A stretch of DNA of 64,000 nt from Corynebacterium sp. p3-SID1241 (GTDB lineage: Bacteria; Actinomycetota; Actinomycetes; Mycobacteriales; Mycobacteriaceae): the NCBI GenBank assembly GCA_025144025.1, contig JALXWS010000010.1, positions 1-64,000 of the forward strand, written 5' to 3'. A program made the translations under genes and the position numbers. Under the pieces are notes generated by a model that saw nothing but the letters and a program-made list of their open reading frames with translations, made no database searches and was not told the DNA's origin. Every line of letters begins with the position of its first letter. Positions within the stretch are counted from its first letter, which is position 1. This document shows, in pieces, positions 15,922 to 25,349 of this stretch.

Positions 15922-16920
15922 ATGGTTAACGTTGCTGTGATGGGCGCTGGTTCTTGGGGCACTACCTTGGCCAAGGTCTTTGCGGACGCCGGAAATGACG
16001 TTCGCCTGTGGGCGCGCCGCGCGGAATTGGCGCAGGCCATCAATGAGACTCACACCAATCCGGACTATTTGCCGGATACCCGGCTGCCGGCTGCGGTGCG
16101 GGCCACCCACGACGATGTAGAGGCACTGGCGCTTGCCGATGTCGTCGTATTCGGCGTTCCCTCCCAAACATTGCGCGGCAATGTGGAGAAGTGGGCACCC
16201 CATTTGCCCAAAGCGGCTACGTTGGTCTCCATTTCCAAGGGCGTAGAGACCACAACGCTTAAGCGCATGAGCGAGGTCATCATGGACGCCGCGGATGTGC
16301 CGGCAGACCGTGTCGCCGTGCTTTCTGGCCCGAATCTGGCCAAGGAGATTGCTGCCGGCCAGGTAGCCGCCACGGTGATTGCCTGCTCTGACGAAGAGCG
16401 CGCCCAGCGCGTGCAGGCCGCGGTGGCTGCGCCGTACCTGCGCCCATACACTAATACTGATGTAATTGGGGCGGAAATCGGCGGTGCCTGCAAAAACGTT
16501 ATCGCCTTAGCTTGCGGTATCGCCTCCGGCAAGGGTTTGGGCAATAACACGATGGCCACCATAATCACCCGCGGTTTGGCAGAAATTACCCGTCTTGGTG
16601 TGGAGCTAGGAGCCGATCCGTTTACCTTCTCCGGCTTGGCCGGTTTGGGCGACTTGGTAGCAACATGTACCTCGACGTTGTCGCGTAACCGCACTTTTGG
16701 CTACTGCTTGGGCCAGGGCGGGACGATTGAGGAGGCCAAGGCCGTGACCAACGGCCAGGTTGCGGAAGGCGTCTACTCCTGTGACTCTATCTACCGCCTA
16801 GCCCAGCAGGCTAGGGTAGAGATGCCGATCACCCATGCGGTCTATGGCGTCTGTTACGAGGGCATGGCGGTAGAGGATATGATCATCGCTCTGATGGGTC
16901 GGTCCAAGAAGTCGGAGTAG
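15922..16920 (+). CDS. gpsA: Glycerol-3-phosphate dehydrogenase [NAD(P)+]
   Basis: 332 aa enzyme that reduces dihydroxyacetone phosphate to sn-glycerol 3-phosphate for phospholipid synthesis. [10 protein letters not shown] is the nucleotide-binding loop; [13 protein letters not shown] holds the catalytic lysine. AAGGAG stands 6 nt before ATG 15922, and TATATA about 30 nt upstream is a likely -10. ddl follows after 22 nt. Confidence 0.98.
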   Translation: MVNVAVMGAGSWGTTLAKVFADAGNDVRLWARRAELAQAINETHTNPDYLPDTRLPAAVRATHDDVEALALADVVVFGVPSQTLRGNVEKWAPHLPKAATLVSISKGVETTTLKRMSEVIMDAADVPADRVAVLSGPNLAKEIAAGQVAATVIACSDEERAQRVQAAVAAPYLRPYTNTDVIGAEIGGACKNVIALACGIASGKGLGNNTMATIITRGLAEITRLGVELGADPFTFSGLAGLGDLVATCTSTLSRNRTFGYCLGQGGTIEEAKAVTNGQVAEGVYSCDSIYRLAQQARVEMPITHAVYGVCYEGMAVEDMIIALMGRSKKSE

Positions 16921-16942
16921 GTCGAGGGTAAAATCTGCGGGC

Positions 16943-18004
16943 ATGACTGAAAAGACCCGCGTGGCCGTTGTCTATGGCGGCCGTAGCACCGAGCACTCCG
17001 TATCCTGTGTGTCCGCAGGTGCGATCATGAACCACCTCGACCCGGAAAAATTCCAGGTGGTGCCTATCGGCATCACCCGCGAGGGCACGTGGACACCAGG
17101 AACCACCGAAGGCCTGGAAATTGTCGATGGCGTCCTGCCGGAGGTCACCCGAGGCGCGGAGCTGACGCTTTCGCTCGACCCCACGGCCAGAGGGCAGTTT
17201 CATAACGTTACCGATGGCACCCTCTTTGCTGAGGTCGATGTGGTCTTTCCCATCCTGCACGGCCCCTTTGGCGAGGACGGCACCGTCCAAGGCCTCTTTG
17301 AACTTTCCGGCCTGCCCTATGTCGGGCCGGGAGTTTTGGCGTCCTCAGTGGGAATGGACAAGGAATTTACCAAGAAGGTGCTGGTAGCAGCAGGCTTGCC
17401 TGTAGCGCCTGAGGTCATTCTCAAAGGCCGCACCGAGATCAGCGAGGACGAAAAGCAGCGCCTGGGCCTTCCCGTCTTTGTAAAACCCGCTCGCGGTGGA
17501 TCCTCCATTGGTGTATCTAAGGTCACTACCTGGGAGGATTTCCCTGCAGCTGTTGACCTCGCCCTAGAAGATGATGACAAGGTTCTGGTGGAACCGGAAA
17601 TCGTAGGCCAAGAGGTAGAAATCGGCGTATTACACTATGCCGACGGCACCTTGCTGGCCTCCGTCCCAGCACTGCTAGCGGGCATCGATGACTCTGATGA
17701 GGGCTTTTATGGCTTCGACACGAAGTACCTCGACAACGTGGTCACTGCCGAAATCCCTGCGCCTTTTGCACCCGAATTGACCGAGCGGCTGCGCGATATG
17801 GCAATCAAAGCATTCGAAGCCTTGAATTGTGAGGGTCTTTCCCGCGTAGACTTCTTCGTTACCGAAGACTCCGTGTATATCAACGAGATCAACACTCTGC
17901 CGGGCTTTACCCCGATCTCCATGTACCCGCAGGTACTCGCTGCTTCAGGCGTGGACTATCCCGCTCTGCTAGAGGCCCTCATCGAGCAGGCCCTGGCCAA
18001 GTAG
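16943..18004 (+). CDS. ddl: D-alanine--D-alanine ligase
   Basis: 353 aa ATP-grasp enzyme making D-Ala-D-Ala for peptidoglycan. Motifs: YGGRSTEHSVSCVSAG at the N-terminus, HGPFGEDGTVQG, PARGGSSIGVSKV, and NEINTLPGFTPISMYP near the C-terminus. TAAAAT (16929-16934) lies 8 nt before the ATG and no ribosome site is seen, so a leaderless transcript is possible, with read-through from gpsA as the alternative. Confidence 0.97.
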   Translation: MTEKTRVAVVYGGRSTEHSVSCVSAGAIMNHLDPEKFQVVPIGITREGTWTPGTTEGLEIVDGVLPEVTRGAELTLSLDPTARGQFHNVTDGTLFAEVDVVFPILHGPFGEDGTVQGLFELSGLPYVGPGVLASSVGMDKEFTKKVLVAAGLPVAPEVILKGRTEISEDEKQRLGLPVFVKPARGGSSIGVSKVTTWEDFPAAVDLALEDDDKVLVEPEIVGQEVEIGVLHYADGTLLASVPALLAGIDDSDEGFYGFDTKYLDNVVTAEIPAPFAPELTERLRDMAIKAFEALNCEGLSRVDFFVTEDSVYINEINTLPGFTPISMYPQVLAASGVDYPALLEALIEQALAK

Positions 18005-18017
18005 GGCCGAACTCGCT

Positions 18018-18917
18018 CTACTTTTCGTCCGTGTGCTCGGCGAGTACGTTGCCGATTTCTACCAGCGCCGCCTGCGCCGCATCCTGGGGAGCGTGTAGCG
18101 CGAGGTAGTCTTCGCGGCCGAGGGCAAACCAAGTGCCCGCCGTTGTGCCGTGCGCCAAGGTAGTGTCTTCGAACCACGGAATGTCATTGACCTGTTGCAG
18201 CTTGACCCCGGAGCGATAGTTTTCTGGCTTGGCTACGCCGCAACGCGCCACGATTTCTTCCCGGCCATCGGCGCTCCACACATAGGTATTCTTTTCCTTT
18301 ACTTCGCGACGGTGATAGCCCTCAGCTACCGAATCCGGCAGGGCTTTTTCCACTTCGGTGCACATCTGGTCATCGCCTGTCTTGAGTGCCTTGAGTGGCG
18401 CCTCGTGTGCGGTGGCTGGTTTTTCATCGAGGGCCGAGAGGGCGTCGTTAAGCTCGTCCGGCGTGGCGTCGGTGGAGGAAGTCATCGCCACAATAGGGAA
18501 GCGCTGGGTCGAATACCAGGTGGTCAGGTTGGAGCCGGGGGTGGCATCGCGAACTTGGTACCACTGTTCCCCGTCTACGTCTTGGGGCTGTGAATACTCG
18601 GTGTACTGGAAGGGCATATCTACTCCGCAGCGGGCGGTGACCTTATCTTCAGAGGTAGTAGCCCAGGCCGCGACGCCGGAAGGTACGGGCTCGGCAATAT
18701 CTGCACGCGGTTTATCCATCACCGTATCCGGCAGGGCGTCGATAAAGCTATGGCAGGCTTGTGAATCCGATTCCTTGGACTCCACGGGGGAGACCGCAAC
18801 GGGTGCCTTGGCAATGTTATTGAATACGTACTTTGCGCCGAAGAGGACCGCCAGAACCATCACTATGGACAACCCAAGTGAAATGAAGATCGCGGTGCGG
18901 TTAAATTGGGATGTCAT
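18018..18917 (-). CDS. DUF3515-type protein with duplicated domain
   Basis: 299 aa with one N-terminal helix (residues 8-29) and an exported remainder. Two related units can be aligned: first CHSFIDALPDTV...ARCGV with WY, then CTEVEKALPDSV...ARCGV with WF, each about 110 residues. DUF3515 proteins of Mycobacteriales usually have one such unit and sit beside ddl and thiL, as here; their function is unknown. The paired cysteines suggest disulphides. The start lies 28 bp from the divergent thiL start. Confidence 0.8.
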   Translation of the reverse strand: MTSQFNRTAIFISLGLSIVMVLAVLFGAKYVFNNIAKAPVAVSPVESKESDSQACHSFIDALPDTVMDKPRADIAEPVPSGVAAWATTSEDKVTARCGVDMPFQYTEYSQPQDVDGEQWYQVRDATPGSNLTTWYSTQRFPIVAMTSSTDATPDELNDALSALDEKPATAHEAPLKALKTGDDQMCTEVEKALPDSVAEGYHRREVKEKNTYVWSADGREEIVARCGVAKPENYRSGVKLQQVNDIPWFEDTTLAHGTTAGTWFALGREDYLALHAPQDAAQAALVEIGNVLAEHTDEK

Positions 18918-18945
18918 AAGGGCTCATAGTATCGAAAGGAAGCTG

Positions 18946-19902
18946 GTGAACTTAACTCAGACTCTCGCAGATGTGGGAGAACGCGCCGCCATCCGGGAAA
19001 TTACCTCCGTGGCCTCCAGTGGGCTCAATGGAGACGATGCCGCGGTTCTGCCCAGTGCGCCGCCGAATTCCCGCACCGTGGCGGCCACCGATTTGATGGT
19101 GGAGGGAGGTCATTTCCTGCGCGAGTGGTCTACCCCGCGCGAGATTGGCAAGAAGGCTATCTTGCGCAATTTTGCCGATATTGAGGCCATGGGTGCGCGC
19201 CCCGTTGCCGCGCTTCTCGCGATTGCCGCCCCAGGTGATACCCCGGTGCCTTTCGTGCGGGGGATCGCAGAGGGCATTGCGGAGCATAGCTCTTTCTATA
19301 ACGCGGAATTGGTAGGCGGTGATCTCACCCAGTCCGATCTATTAGTCATCAATATCACGGCCGTTGGATTCCTTGGCGGCAGCCTTCCCGCCTTGACCTT
19401 GGATGGCGCGCGGGCAGGTCAGCACGTAGTAGCGCACGGAAAGATCGGCCACTCTGCTGCGGGCCTGGCCTTGTTGGAGCGCTTCGGTCGAGATCTTCCT
19501 GCAGGACACGAGCACCTGCAGCCGCTTATCGACGCCCACTGTGCCCCCTGGCTCAACCCCGGCCGCGGCGTTATCGCCCGCGCCGCAGGGGTTACCGCCA
19601 TGACGGATAATTCCGATGGTTTGATCCAAGACTGCACTACGATGGCGGAGCACTCCGGCGTGCGCGTGGATCTGGATCCGGAGGCCTTGCAGCCGGAGGA
19701 CCTGCTCTGCCAAGCTGCGGATCTTCTGGGCTGTGACCCATGGGAATGGGTGCTTTCTGGCGGTGAAGATCACACGCTCGTGGGTACCACTGCAAAGGAA
19801 GCGCCCTCCGGCTTCCGCAAGATTGGCACCGTTATTCGCGGCAGCGGGGTTACGGTAGGTAGCAAGACCCCGAGTTATCAGAAAGGCTGGCTGAGCTTTT
19901 AA
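18946..19902 (+). CDS. thiL: Thiamine-monophosphate kinase
   Basis: 318 aa kinase forming thiamine diphosphate. Family motifs: [35 protein letters not shown] and [11 protein letters not shown] 18946 ([16 protein letters not shown]) is 5 nt after AAAGGA. The frame is open far upstream, but that part overlaps the DUF3515 gene on the other strand and is not family-like. ung follows 2 nt after the stop. Confidence 0.95.
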   Translation: MNLTQTLADVGERAAIREITSVASSGLNGDDAAVLPSAPPNSRTVAATDLMVEGGHFLREWSTPREIGKKAILRNFADIEAMGARPVAALLAIAAPGDTPVPFVRGIAEGIAEHSSFYNAELVGGDLTQSDLLVINITAVGFLGGSLPALTLDGARAGQHVVAHGKIGHSAAGLALLERFGRDLPAGHEHLQPLIDAHCAPWLNPGRGVIARAAGVTAMTDNSDGLIQDCTTMAEHSGVRVDLDPEALQPEDLLCQAADLLGCDPWEWVLSGGEDHTLVGTTAKEAPSGFRKIGTVIRGSGVTVGSKTPSYQKGWLSF

Positions 19903-19904
19903 CC

Positions 19905-20543
19905 ATGCATCCCACCTATCACCCGTCCTGGGAGCCGGTGTTGGCACCGGTAATAGAGCAGCAGTGGCCACAGATCTCCCAGGCCCTAGACGGCCAAGAG
20001 TACCTGCCGCCAGCCTCGGACGTGTGTCGCGCACTCCAGATGCCGCTGGACGATGTCCGCGTGCTCATTGTTGGCCAAGATCCTTATCCCACCCCAGGCC
20101 ACGCCATGGGGATGGCCTTTTCCACCCGCCCAGGAGTGAAACCGCCGCGTTCCTTGGTCAATATCTACCGAGAACTTAGCGATGACCTGGGTATCGCCGG
20201 CCGCGAAGATGGTGATTTAAGGGCATGGGCCGACCAAGGTGTGCTGCTTCTCAACAGGGTGCTTACCGTAGCCCCTGGCCAGGCCGGATCGCACCGCCGG
20301 ATTGGGTGGGAGGAAATTACCGAGGCCGCCATTCGCGCACTCAACCGCACGCCGATGGTGGCCATCCTGTGGGGCCGCGACGCACAAGGATGTGAGCGCT
20401 TTCTTCCCGACGTCCCTTGTATCAAGTCCCCGCACCCCTCACCGCTTTCTGCCAGCCGTGGCTTCTTCGGTTCTCGCCCATTTTCCCGGGCAAACGCCCT
20501 TTTGCGGGACCAAGGGGCGCAGGAAATAGACTGGCGCTTGTAA
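19905..20543 (+). CDS. ung: Uracil-DNA glycosylase
   Basis: 212 aa family-1 UDG that removes uracil from DNA. The water-activating loop is [13 protein letters not shown], with Pro in place of the His of the E. coli GQDPYH motif, and the Leu loop is [14 protein letters not shown]. It is somewhat shorter than E. coli Ung (229 aa). Its stop codon (20541-20543) overlaps the -10 hexamer of the next gene. Confidence 0.96.
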   Translation: MHPTYHPSWEPVLAPVIEQQWPQISQALDGQEYLPPASDVCRALQMPLDDVRVLIVGQDPYPTPGHAMGMAFSTRPGVKPPRSLVNIYRELSDDLGIAGREDGDLRAWADQGVLLLNRVLTVAPGQAGSHRRIGWEEITEAAIRALNRTPMVAILWGRDAQGCERFLPDVPCIKSPHPSPLSASRGFFGSRPFSRANALLRDQGAQEIDWRL

Positions 20544-20546
20544 ACT
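20541..20546 (+). promoter_or_regulatory. -10 of the DAK-domain gene, overlapping the ung stop
   Basis: TAAACT begins at the ung stop codon and ends 7 nt before ATG 20554, so the DAK gene probably has its own leaderless transcript. Confidence 0.5.
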
Positions 20547-20553
20547 ATTGCGC

Positions 20554-21897
20554 ATGTCATACCCCAGCACGCTGGATGCCCAGGGATTGCGCAATTGGGC
20601 CACCCGCGCCGTGGGCGAACTATCCCATCGCCGCGATGAAATCAACGCGCTCAATGTGTTCCCCGTACCTGATTCCGATACCGGCTCCAATATGACGCAC
20701 ACTATGGAAGCCGCGGTGGAGGAGCTCAACAATGGAGGCGATGTAGCAGATGCCCTCGCGCTCGGCGCTGTACGTGGTGCGCGCGGGAACTCCGGAATGG
20801 TGCTCTCGCAGCTTCTACGGGGAGTGGCCGAATCCACGGTGGACTCGGTCATCGATGGCGGCGTGTTCGCTCGCTCGCTGCAGCAGGCCGTGGAACTGGT
20901 GGACCGGGCCATCACGGAGCCGGTAGAAGGCACAGCTATCACCGTTCTGCGGGCCGCCGCAGAAGCTGCGGGAAACGCGGCCGCGCGCTCTAGCGCTAAC
21001 TTGCACGGCATTGTCAGCGCTGCCATTACCGCTGCGCGGACCGCCCTAGAGCACACGCCGTCGCAATTGCCAGCACTGCGCGAGGCAGGAGTGGTAGACG
21101 CCGGAGGGGCCGGTTTGGTGATCCTCTTGGAATCGCTCTTGGCGGAAATTGAGGGAACCGCTGGGCACACCGGCTTGTCCGAGCCGGAGACAGTTACCGA
21201 GTTGGAGGTAATCTTCTTTTTCGAAGGAGACATAGAGGCACTACAGGCCTCCCTCAACTCGTTGGGAGAAAGCCTGGTCATCGCCCGCGCCACGGAACAC
21301 AGCGCTAACGTACACATCCATTCCCAACAAGCTGGCACCGTCATCGAGACGGCCTTTTGCGCGGGAAAGGTGACCAACCTGCGCATTGAGGTGCTGCCTC
21401 CTTACGCCGAACCCGCTGCTGGAAAGCCGGTTTCTCGTCGCGTTTTCGCCGCCGCACCTCCAGGGCCTATTACCGACCTTTTGGAATCTGCGGGGGTTAC
21501 CGTGGTTTCTCCAGATGATCCTATTGCAGCGGAGGAAGAGGACATTGTTCTCGCGACCGGACTAAGCACAGATACAGGGGCTGGGCGAGTTGTCCCCGCG
21601 CAATCGCTAGCTGCAGCGTTAGCAGCGATTTCAGTCTATGAACCGGACAATTCGGATGCCGGGGCCGTTGTCGCCGCCATGCGCGATGCTGCCAAGTCTA
21701 TGCGGGTGGCCTATCCGAGCCAGGAGACGCCGCAGTCAATCATCGCCACTTGCCGCGACCTTTTAGCAGAGGGCGGGGAGCAGGTCACCATTTTGAGCGC
21801 GCTTGACTTAGACGAGGAAGAAATCTCCCAGCACCTTCACGTGGATGTAATGGCGCTGGAAGTTCCAGATATCGCAACTGAAATCGGAGTGGAGTAG
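20554..21897 (+). CDS. DAK2-domain (FakA-like) kinase
   Basis: 447 aa. The N-terminal DhaL/DAK2 domain has NVFPVPDSDTGSNM and GARGNSGMVLSQ, the ATP/Mg-binding motifs of dihydroxyacetone and fatty-acid kinases. The C-terminal half matches the FakA-type domain (DUF1949/DAK1_2). In Firmicutes FakA phosphorylates FakB-bound fatty acids; no fakB (DegV) gene is in this window, so the substrate is open. It is about 100 residues shorter than Staphylococcus FakA. recG starts 2 nt after its stop. Confidence 0.85.
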   Translation: MSYPSTLDAQGLRNWATRAVGELSHRRDEINALNVFPVPDSDTGSNMTHTMEAAVEELNNGGDVADALALGAVRGARGNSGMVLSQLLRGVAESTVDSVIDGGVFARSLQQAVELVDRAITEPVEGTAITVLRAAAEAAGNAAARSSANLHGIVSAAITAARTALEHTPSQLPALREAGVVDAGGAGLVILLESLLAEIEGTAGHTGLSEPETVTELEVIFFFEGDIEALQASLNSLGESLVIARATEHSANVHIHSQQAGTVIETAFCAGKVTNLRIEVLPPYAEPAAGKPVSRRVFAAAPPGPITDLLESAGVTVVSPDDPIAAEEEDIVLATGLSTDTGAGRVVPAQSLAAALAAISVYEPDNSDAGAVVAAMRDAAKSMRVAYPSQETPQSIIATCRDLLAEGGEQVTILSALDLDEEEISQHLHVDVMALEVPDIATEIGVE

Positions 21898-21899
21898 TA

Positions 21900-24032
21900 A
21901 TGCTCGGCTGGCAGGATAATCGCCCTTTGACCGAGGTACTTGCAGCGAAAGACGCCGCAAAGATTACCAAAGCGCTGGGGTATGAGACTTGCGGCGAGCT
22001 CTTAGCCCATTATCCGCGAGACTATATCCGCCATAACAAGGACGTCGGCTTAGGCGATGCCGCGGAGGGCGAAATCGTCACCGTTACCGGAACTATCATC
22101 GGATTCAACCGCCTTGAAACGGGCAAGACCACCATTATCAATGTGCAGCTCGATGGCAGCATCATTGCTACCTTCTTCAATGCCAATTACGTCATGCGGA
22201 TGTTGCATCCCGGGCAGCGGGTCATGATGAGCGGCAAGCTGAAATTCTTCCGCAACCAGCCGCAGCTGCAACAGCCAGACTTTGTGGAGATCGATGCCTT
22301 TGGCCGTCCCGAAGGCGAGCTAGATGATTACCGTCAGCCGACTCCCGAATCTGGAAAGAAGCATCGGCCGAAGGCCACCGGTTCGCTGCGGAACCTGTCG
22401 CAATTCGGCAGGTTGGACAAGCTCCTCTTAGAGCGAGAATGGATCCCCGTGTACCCCGCTACGTCCAAGGTCACGTCGTGGTACATCATGGGCGCCATTC
22501 ACTACGTCTTATCGAAGACCCCGTCGATTGAGGAACCGTTGGATTATCAGATGATCATCAGCCTCGATAAGGCGGTGCGAGAGATCCACGAACCTGGGGA
22601 GGCAGGTCCTTATCGGGCTATTCAACGGCTCAAATACAACGAGGCGTTGTCGATTGGCCTCGTCATGGCTTTGCGCCAACGCGATGCCGAAGCTCGTACT
22701 GCCATTTCCATGCCGGCTACGCTAGGAGGCTTTCGCGAGGAGCTGCTAAAGCATCTGCCTTTCGCACTTACCCAAGGGCAACGGCGCGTTATCAACGAGA
22801 TTGAAGATGACCTGGCTCGTCCGCTACCCATGATGCGGTTGCTGCAAGGTGAGGTCGGCTCTGGCAAGACCATGGTTGCCACGTGTGCGATGCTGCAGGC
22901 GGTTGATGCAGGCACCCAGGCTGCGTTGCTGGCGCCTACTGAGGTGCTCGCGTCTCAACATGCTGCCTCTATCGGAACAGCGGTGCCAGAGGGCGTCAAG
23001 GTGGTGCTCCTGACCGGCTCTATGCGCACAGCTGAAAAGCGCCAGGCCCTGCTAGATATTGTCTCCGGCGACGCGGACATCATCATTGGAACCCATGCGA
23101 TCATCCAAGAAGCCGTTGAGTTTTTCAATCTGGGACTAGTGGTAGTAGATGAACAACATCGATTTGGTGTAGAGCAGCGCGATAGCTTACGCACCAAAGC
23201 ACGTGAGGAACTAAGCCCCCATATTCTCGTGATGACGGCGACCCCGATCCCCCGGACCATTGCGATGACCGTCTTTGGTGACCTAGCTGTTTCGACTCTT
23301 ACCGAGTTGCCTGGCGGACGCAAACCCATCCAATCGGCAGTGGTAGCTGAGTGGCGGCCCACTTGGGTGCTGCGCGCCCTCGAGCGGATTCGGGAGGAAG
23401 TAGCCCACGGCCACCAGGCCTATATCGTCTGCCCCCGGATCGAAGACAAAGGCGGGGTCCTCGAGCTTGCGGAGCAGCTAGAAAATGGGCCCTTCAAGGG
23501 GCTACGTGTGGCGATCTTGCATGGAAAGATGCCGAATAAAGATGAGGTCATGACGTCATTTGCTAGGGGAGAGATCGATGTTTTGGTCTCAACCACGGTC
23601 ATCGAGGTGGGCGTGGATGTTCCCAATGCCACCGTTATGCTCATCCGTGAGGCTGAGCATTTTGGAGTCTCCCAGCTGCATCAATTGCGTGGCCGCGTGG
23701 GGCGCGGGGGAAATGCCTCCATTTGTCTTTTGCATACCACGGCAGCTGATAACACCCCATCCTTTCGACGCATAAATCAGATTGCGGAGACATCCTCCGG
23801 TTTTGAGTTGGCCGAGCTCGATTTACGGCAGCGCCAAGAAGGCGACATTTTGGGTACCTCGCAATCGGGCAAGCAACGTACCTTGCGATTGCTGAATCTG
23901 GCAGATGATCAAGACATTGTAGAGCGCACGCATACCGACGCGCGCGCGATGGTGCTGCGCAATCCCGAGCTGGCAGAAGAACTCACCCGCAATTTGAGCG
24001 AAAGTGAACAAGAATTCTTGGAGAAGAACTAA
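21900..24032 (+). CDS. recG: ATP-dependent DNA helicase RecG
   Basis: 710 aa branch-migration helicase that reverses stalled replication forks and processes Holliday junctions. It has an N-terminal OB/wedge domain, Walker A GEVGSGKTMVA, the DEXH-box VVDEQHRFG, MTATPIPRT, and GRVGRGG in the C-terminal helicase lobe. It is translationally linked to the DAK gene (2-nt gap). Confidence 0.97.
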   Translation: MLGWQDNRPLTEVLAAKDAAKITKALGYETCGELLAHYPRDYIRHNKDVGLGDAAEGEIVTVTGTIIGFNRLETGKTTIINVQLDGSIIATFFNANYVMRMLHPGQRVMMSGKLKFFRNQPQLQQPDFVEIDAFGRPEGELDDYRQPTPESGKKHRPKATGSLRNLSQFGRLDKLLLEREWIPVYPATSKVTSWYIMGAIHYVLSKTPSIEEPLDYQMIISLDKAVREIHEPGEAGPYRAIQRLKYNEALSIGLVMALRQRDAEARTAISMPATLGGFREELLKHLPFALTQGQRRVINEIEDDLARPLPMMRLLQGEVGSGKTMVATCAMLQAVDAGTQAALLAPTEVLASQHAASIGTAVPEGVKVVLLTGSMRTAEKRQALLDIVSGDADIIIGTHAIIQEAVEFFNLGLVVVDEQHRFGVEQRDSLRTKAREELSPHILVMTATPIPRTIAMTVFGDLAVSTLTELPGGRKPIQSAVVAEWRPTWVLRALERIREEVAHGHQAYIVCPRIEDKGGVLELAEQLENGPFKGLRVAILHGKMPNKDEVMTSFARGEIDVLVSTTVIEVGVDVPNATVMLIREAEHFGVSQLHQLRGRVGRGGNASICLLHTTAADNTPSFRRINQIAETSSGFELAELDLRQRQEGDILGTSQSGKQRTLRLLNLADDQDIVERTHTDARAMVLRNPELAEELTRNLSESEQEFLEKN

Positions 24033-24051
24033 GAAAGGCTAACCTAGAGGC

Positions 24052-24264
24052 ATGAAAATCTACGCCCCCTTCGCGGGCATTGTCCGCTGCCACGTGGCCG
24101 TGGGTGACACGGTAGATGCTGGGGTTCCTCTCGCGACTGTGGAAGCCACGAAGCTCGAGGCCCCCGTAGAATGCCCGGGCCCGGGAAAGGTACACCGCAT
24201 TGCGGTCGCTGACTTTAGTGACGTAGTAGGCGGGGACCTCTTGATGGAGATTGGAGAAGCATAA
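24052..24264 (+). CDS. Small biotinyl/lipoyl-like carrier protein
   Basis: 70 aa, a single biotin/lipoyl-attachment fold. The modified-lysine turn reads VEATKLEAPV where typical BCCP has EAMKM, so the flanking Met residues are replaced but the Lys is kept. The symmetric second half (GPGKVHRIAVADFSDVVGGDLLMEI) is complete. Such lone carriers occur in Actinobacteria next to rsmD/recG; whether it is biotinylated is uncertain. TAACCT lies 6 nt before the ATG, and rsmD begins directly after its stop codon. Confidence 0.78.
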   Translation: MKIYAPFAGIVRCHVAVGDTVDAGVPLATVEATKLEAPVECPGPGKVHRIAVADFSDVVGGDLLMEIGEA

Positions 24265-24846
24265 ATGACGCGCATTATCGCCGGAGAAGCCCGCGGACGC
24301 ACCATTAAGGTACCCGCAGAAGCAACCCGGCCCACCGCAGACCGCGCCCGTGAAGGGCTTTTTTCTTCGCTTAATGCACGGTGGGGTTTCGCTGGATCTT
24401 CGGTGCTCGACCTTTTCGCCGGCTCCGGTGCGCTTGGTCTCGAGGCAGCTAGCCGCGGCGCAGACGAGGCCGTGCTAGTGGAATCTTCGGCGGATGCGGT
24501 AAAGGTCATTAGGCACAATATGGGCGTCGTCAAGCACCCCGGCGTGCGCGTACATGAGATGAAGGTAGACACCTACCTGGCTAGTGCACCGCGCAAGCAC
24601 TTCGATCTAGTGCTGGCGGATCCGCCCTATGCCTTTGATGAGGTAGAGGAACTCCTTGCCGCTATCGAACCAGTGCTTACTGATCATGCGATGGTGGTAA
24701 TCGAGCGCCACGTCGAATCCCCGGATACGGTGTGGCCCGCAGGGTTTGAGCCCACCGGCCAAAAGCTCAAAAAGCGCACCTTTGGTATCGCCCGCATGGA
24801 TATGGCGGTCTTTACCCGCTCCGGCAGCGAGGAAGCCGAAGACTAA
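24265..24846 (+). CDS. rsmD: 16S rRNA (guanine(966)-N(2))-methyltransferase
   Basis: 193 aa Rossmann methyltransferase. TRIIAGEARGR at the N-terminus and TRPTADRAREGLFS are the RsmD signature, LDLFAGSGALGLEA is motif I and LADPPYAF is the catalytic motif IV. ATG 24265 follows the carrier-protein TAA with no gap. coaD follows after 29 nt, the usual bacterial rsmD-coaD pairing. Confidence 0.95.
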   Translation: MTRIIAGEARGRTIKVPAEATRPTADRAREGLFSSLNARWGFAGSSVLDLFAGSGALGLEAASRGADEAVLVESSADAVKVIRHNMGVVKHPGVRVHEMKVDTYLASAPRKHFDLVLADPPYAFDEVEELLAAIEPVLTDHAMVVIERHVESPDTVWPAGFEPTGQKLKKRTFGIARMDMAVFTRSGSEEAED

Positions 24847-24875
24847 TCCACTTAAGAAACGAGAGCGAATACAGC

Positions 24876-25349
24876 ATGACTAAAGCCGTCTGCCCAGGAT
24901 CTTTCGACCCAGTTACTTTAGGCCATATTGATATCATCAACCGTGCGAACCAGATGTTTGATGAGGTCACCGTATTGGTAACCGGTAACCCAGATAAGCC
25001 TTCTGGTCTCTTCAGCGTGGATGAACGAATGGAACTTATCCGCCAAAGCGTGGATCCCTCGATTAAGGTGGACTTTTGTTCCGGACTTCTTGTGGATTAC
25101 ACCACGGACCACGGCGTGGACGTGCTGGTGAAGGGGCTGCGCAGCTCCCTAGACTACGAATACGAGCTGCCCATGGCACAGATGAACCGGCGCCTTTCCG
25201 GAATCGATACCGTCTTTTTGCTCACGGACGAAAAATATGGCTATATTAGCTCCTCACTGTGCAAGCAGGTGGCAAGATTCGGCGGTGATGTTACCGGGAT
25301 GTTCCCAGACGCTGTGGGGCGTGCGGTAAAGGAGAAATACCGCAAGTGA
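24876..25349 (+). CDS. coaD: Phosphopantetheine adenylyltransferase
   Basis: 157 aa. It transfers AMP to 4'-phosphopantetheine, the penultimate step of CoA synthesis. PGSFDPVTLGHIDII contains the TxGH nucleotidyl-transfer motif, and YGYISSSLCKQVA is the C-terminal ATP loop. Its last codons overlap the GTG start of the next gene (GTGA overlap). Confidence 0.97.
   Translation: MTKAVCPGSFDPVTLGHIDIINRANQMFDEVTVLVTGNPDKPSGLFSVDERMELIRQSVDPSIKVDFCSGLLVDYTTDHGVDVLVKGLRSSLDYEYELPMAQMNRRLSGIDTVFLLTDEKYGYISSSLCKQVARFGGDVTGMFPDAVGRAVKEKYRK

Noticed and set aside
15765..16043. 5' extension of the mutT1 frame
   Set aside because: Overlaps the gpsA start region and lacks NUDIX homology; ATG 15764 has the better ribosome site.
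18358..18945. Long 5' extension of the thiL frame
   Set aside because: It overlaps the DUF3515 gene on the other strand, has no ThiL homology, and lies upstream of a ribosome site with GTG 18946.
20439..21386. 315-codon minus-strand frame opposite ung and the DAK gene
   Set aside because: Both plus-strand genes have strong family motifs; this frame does not.
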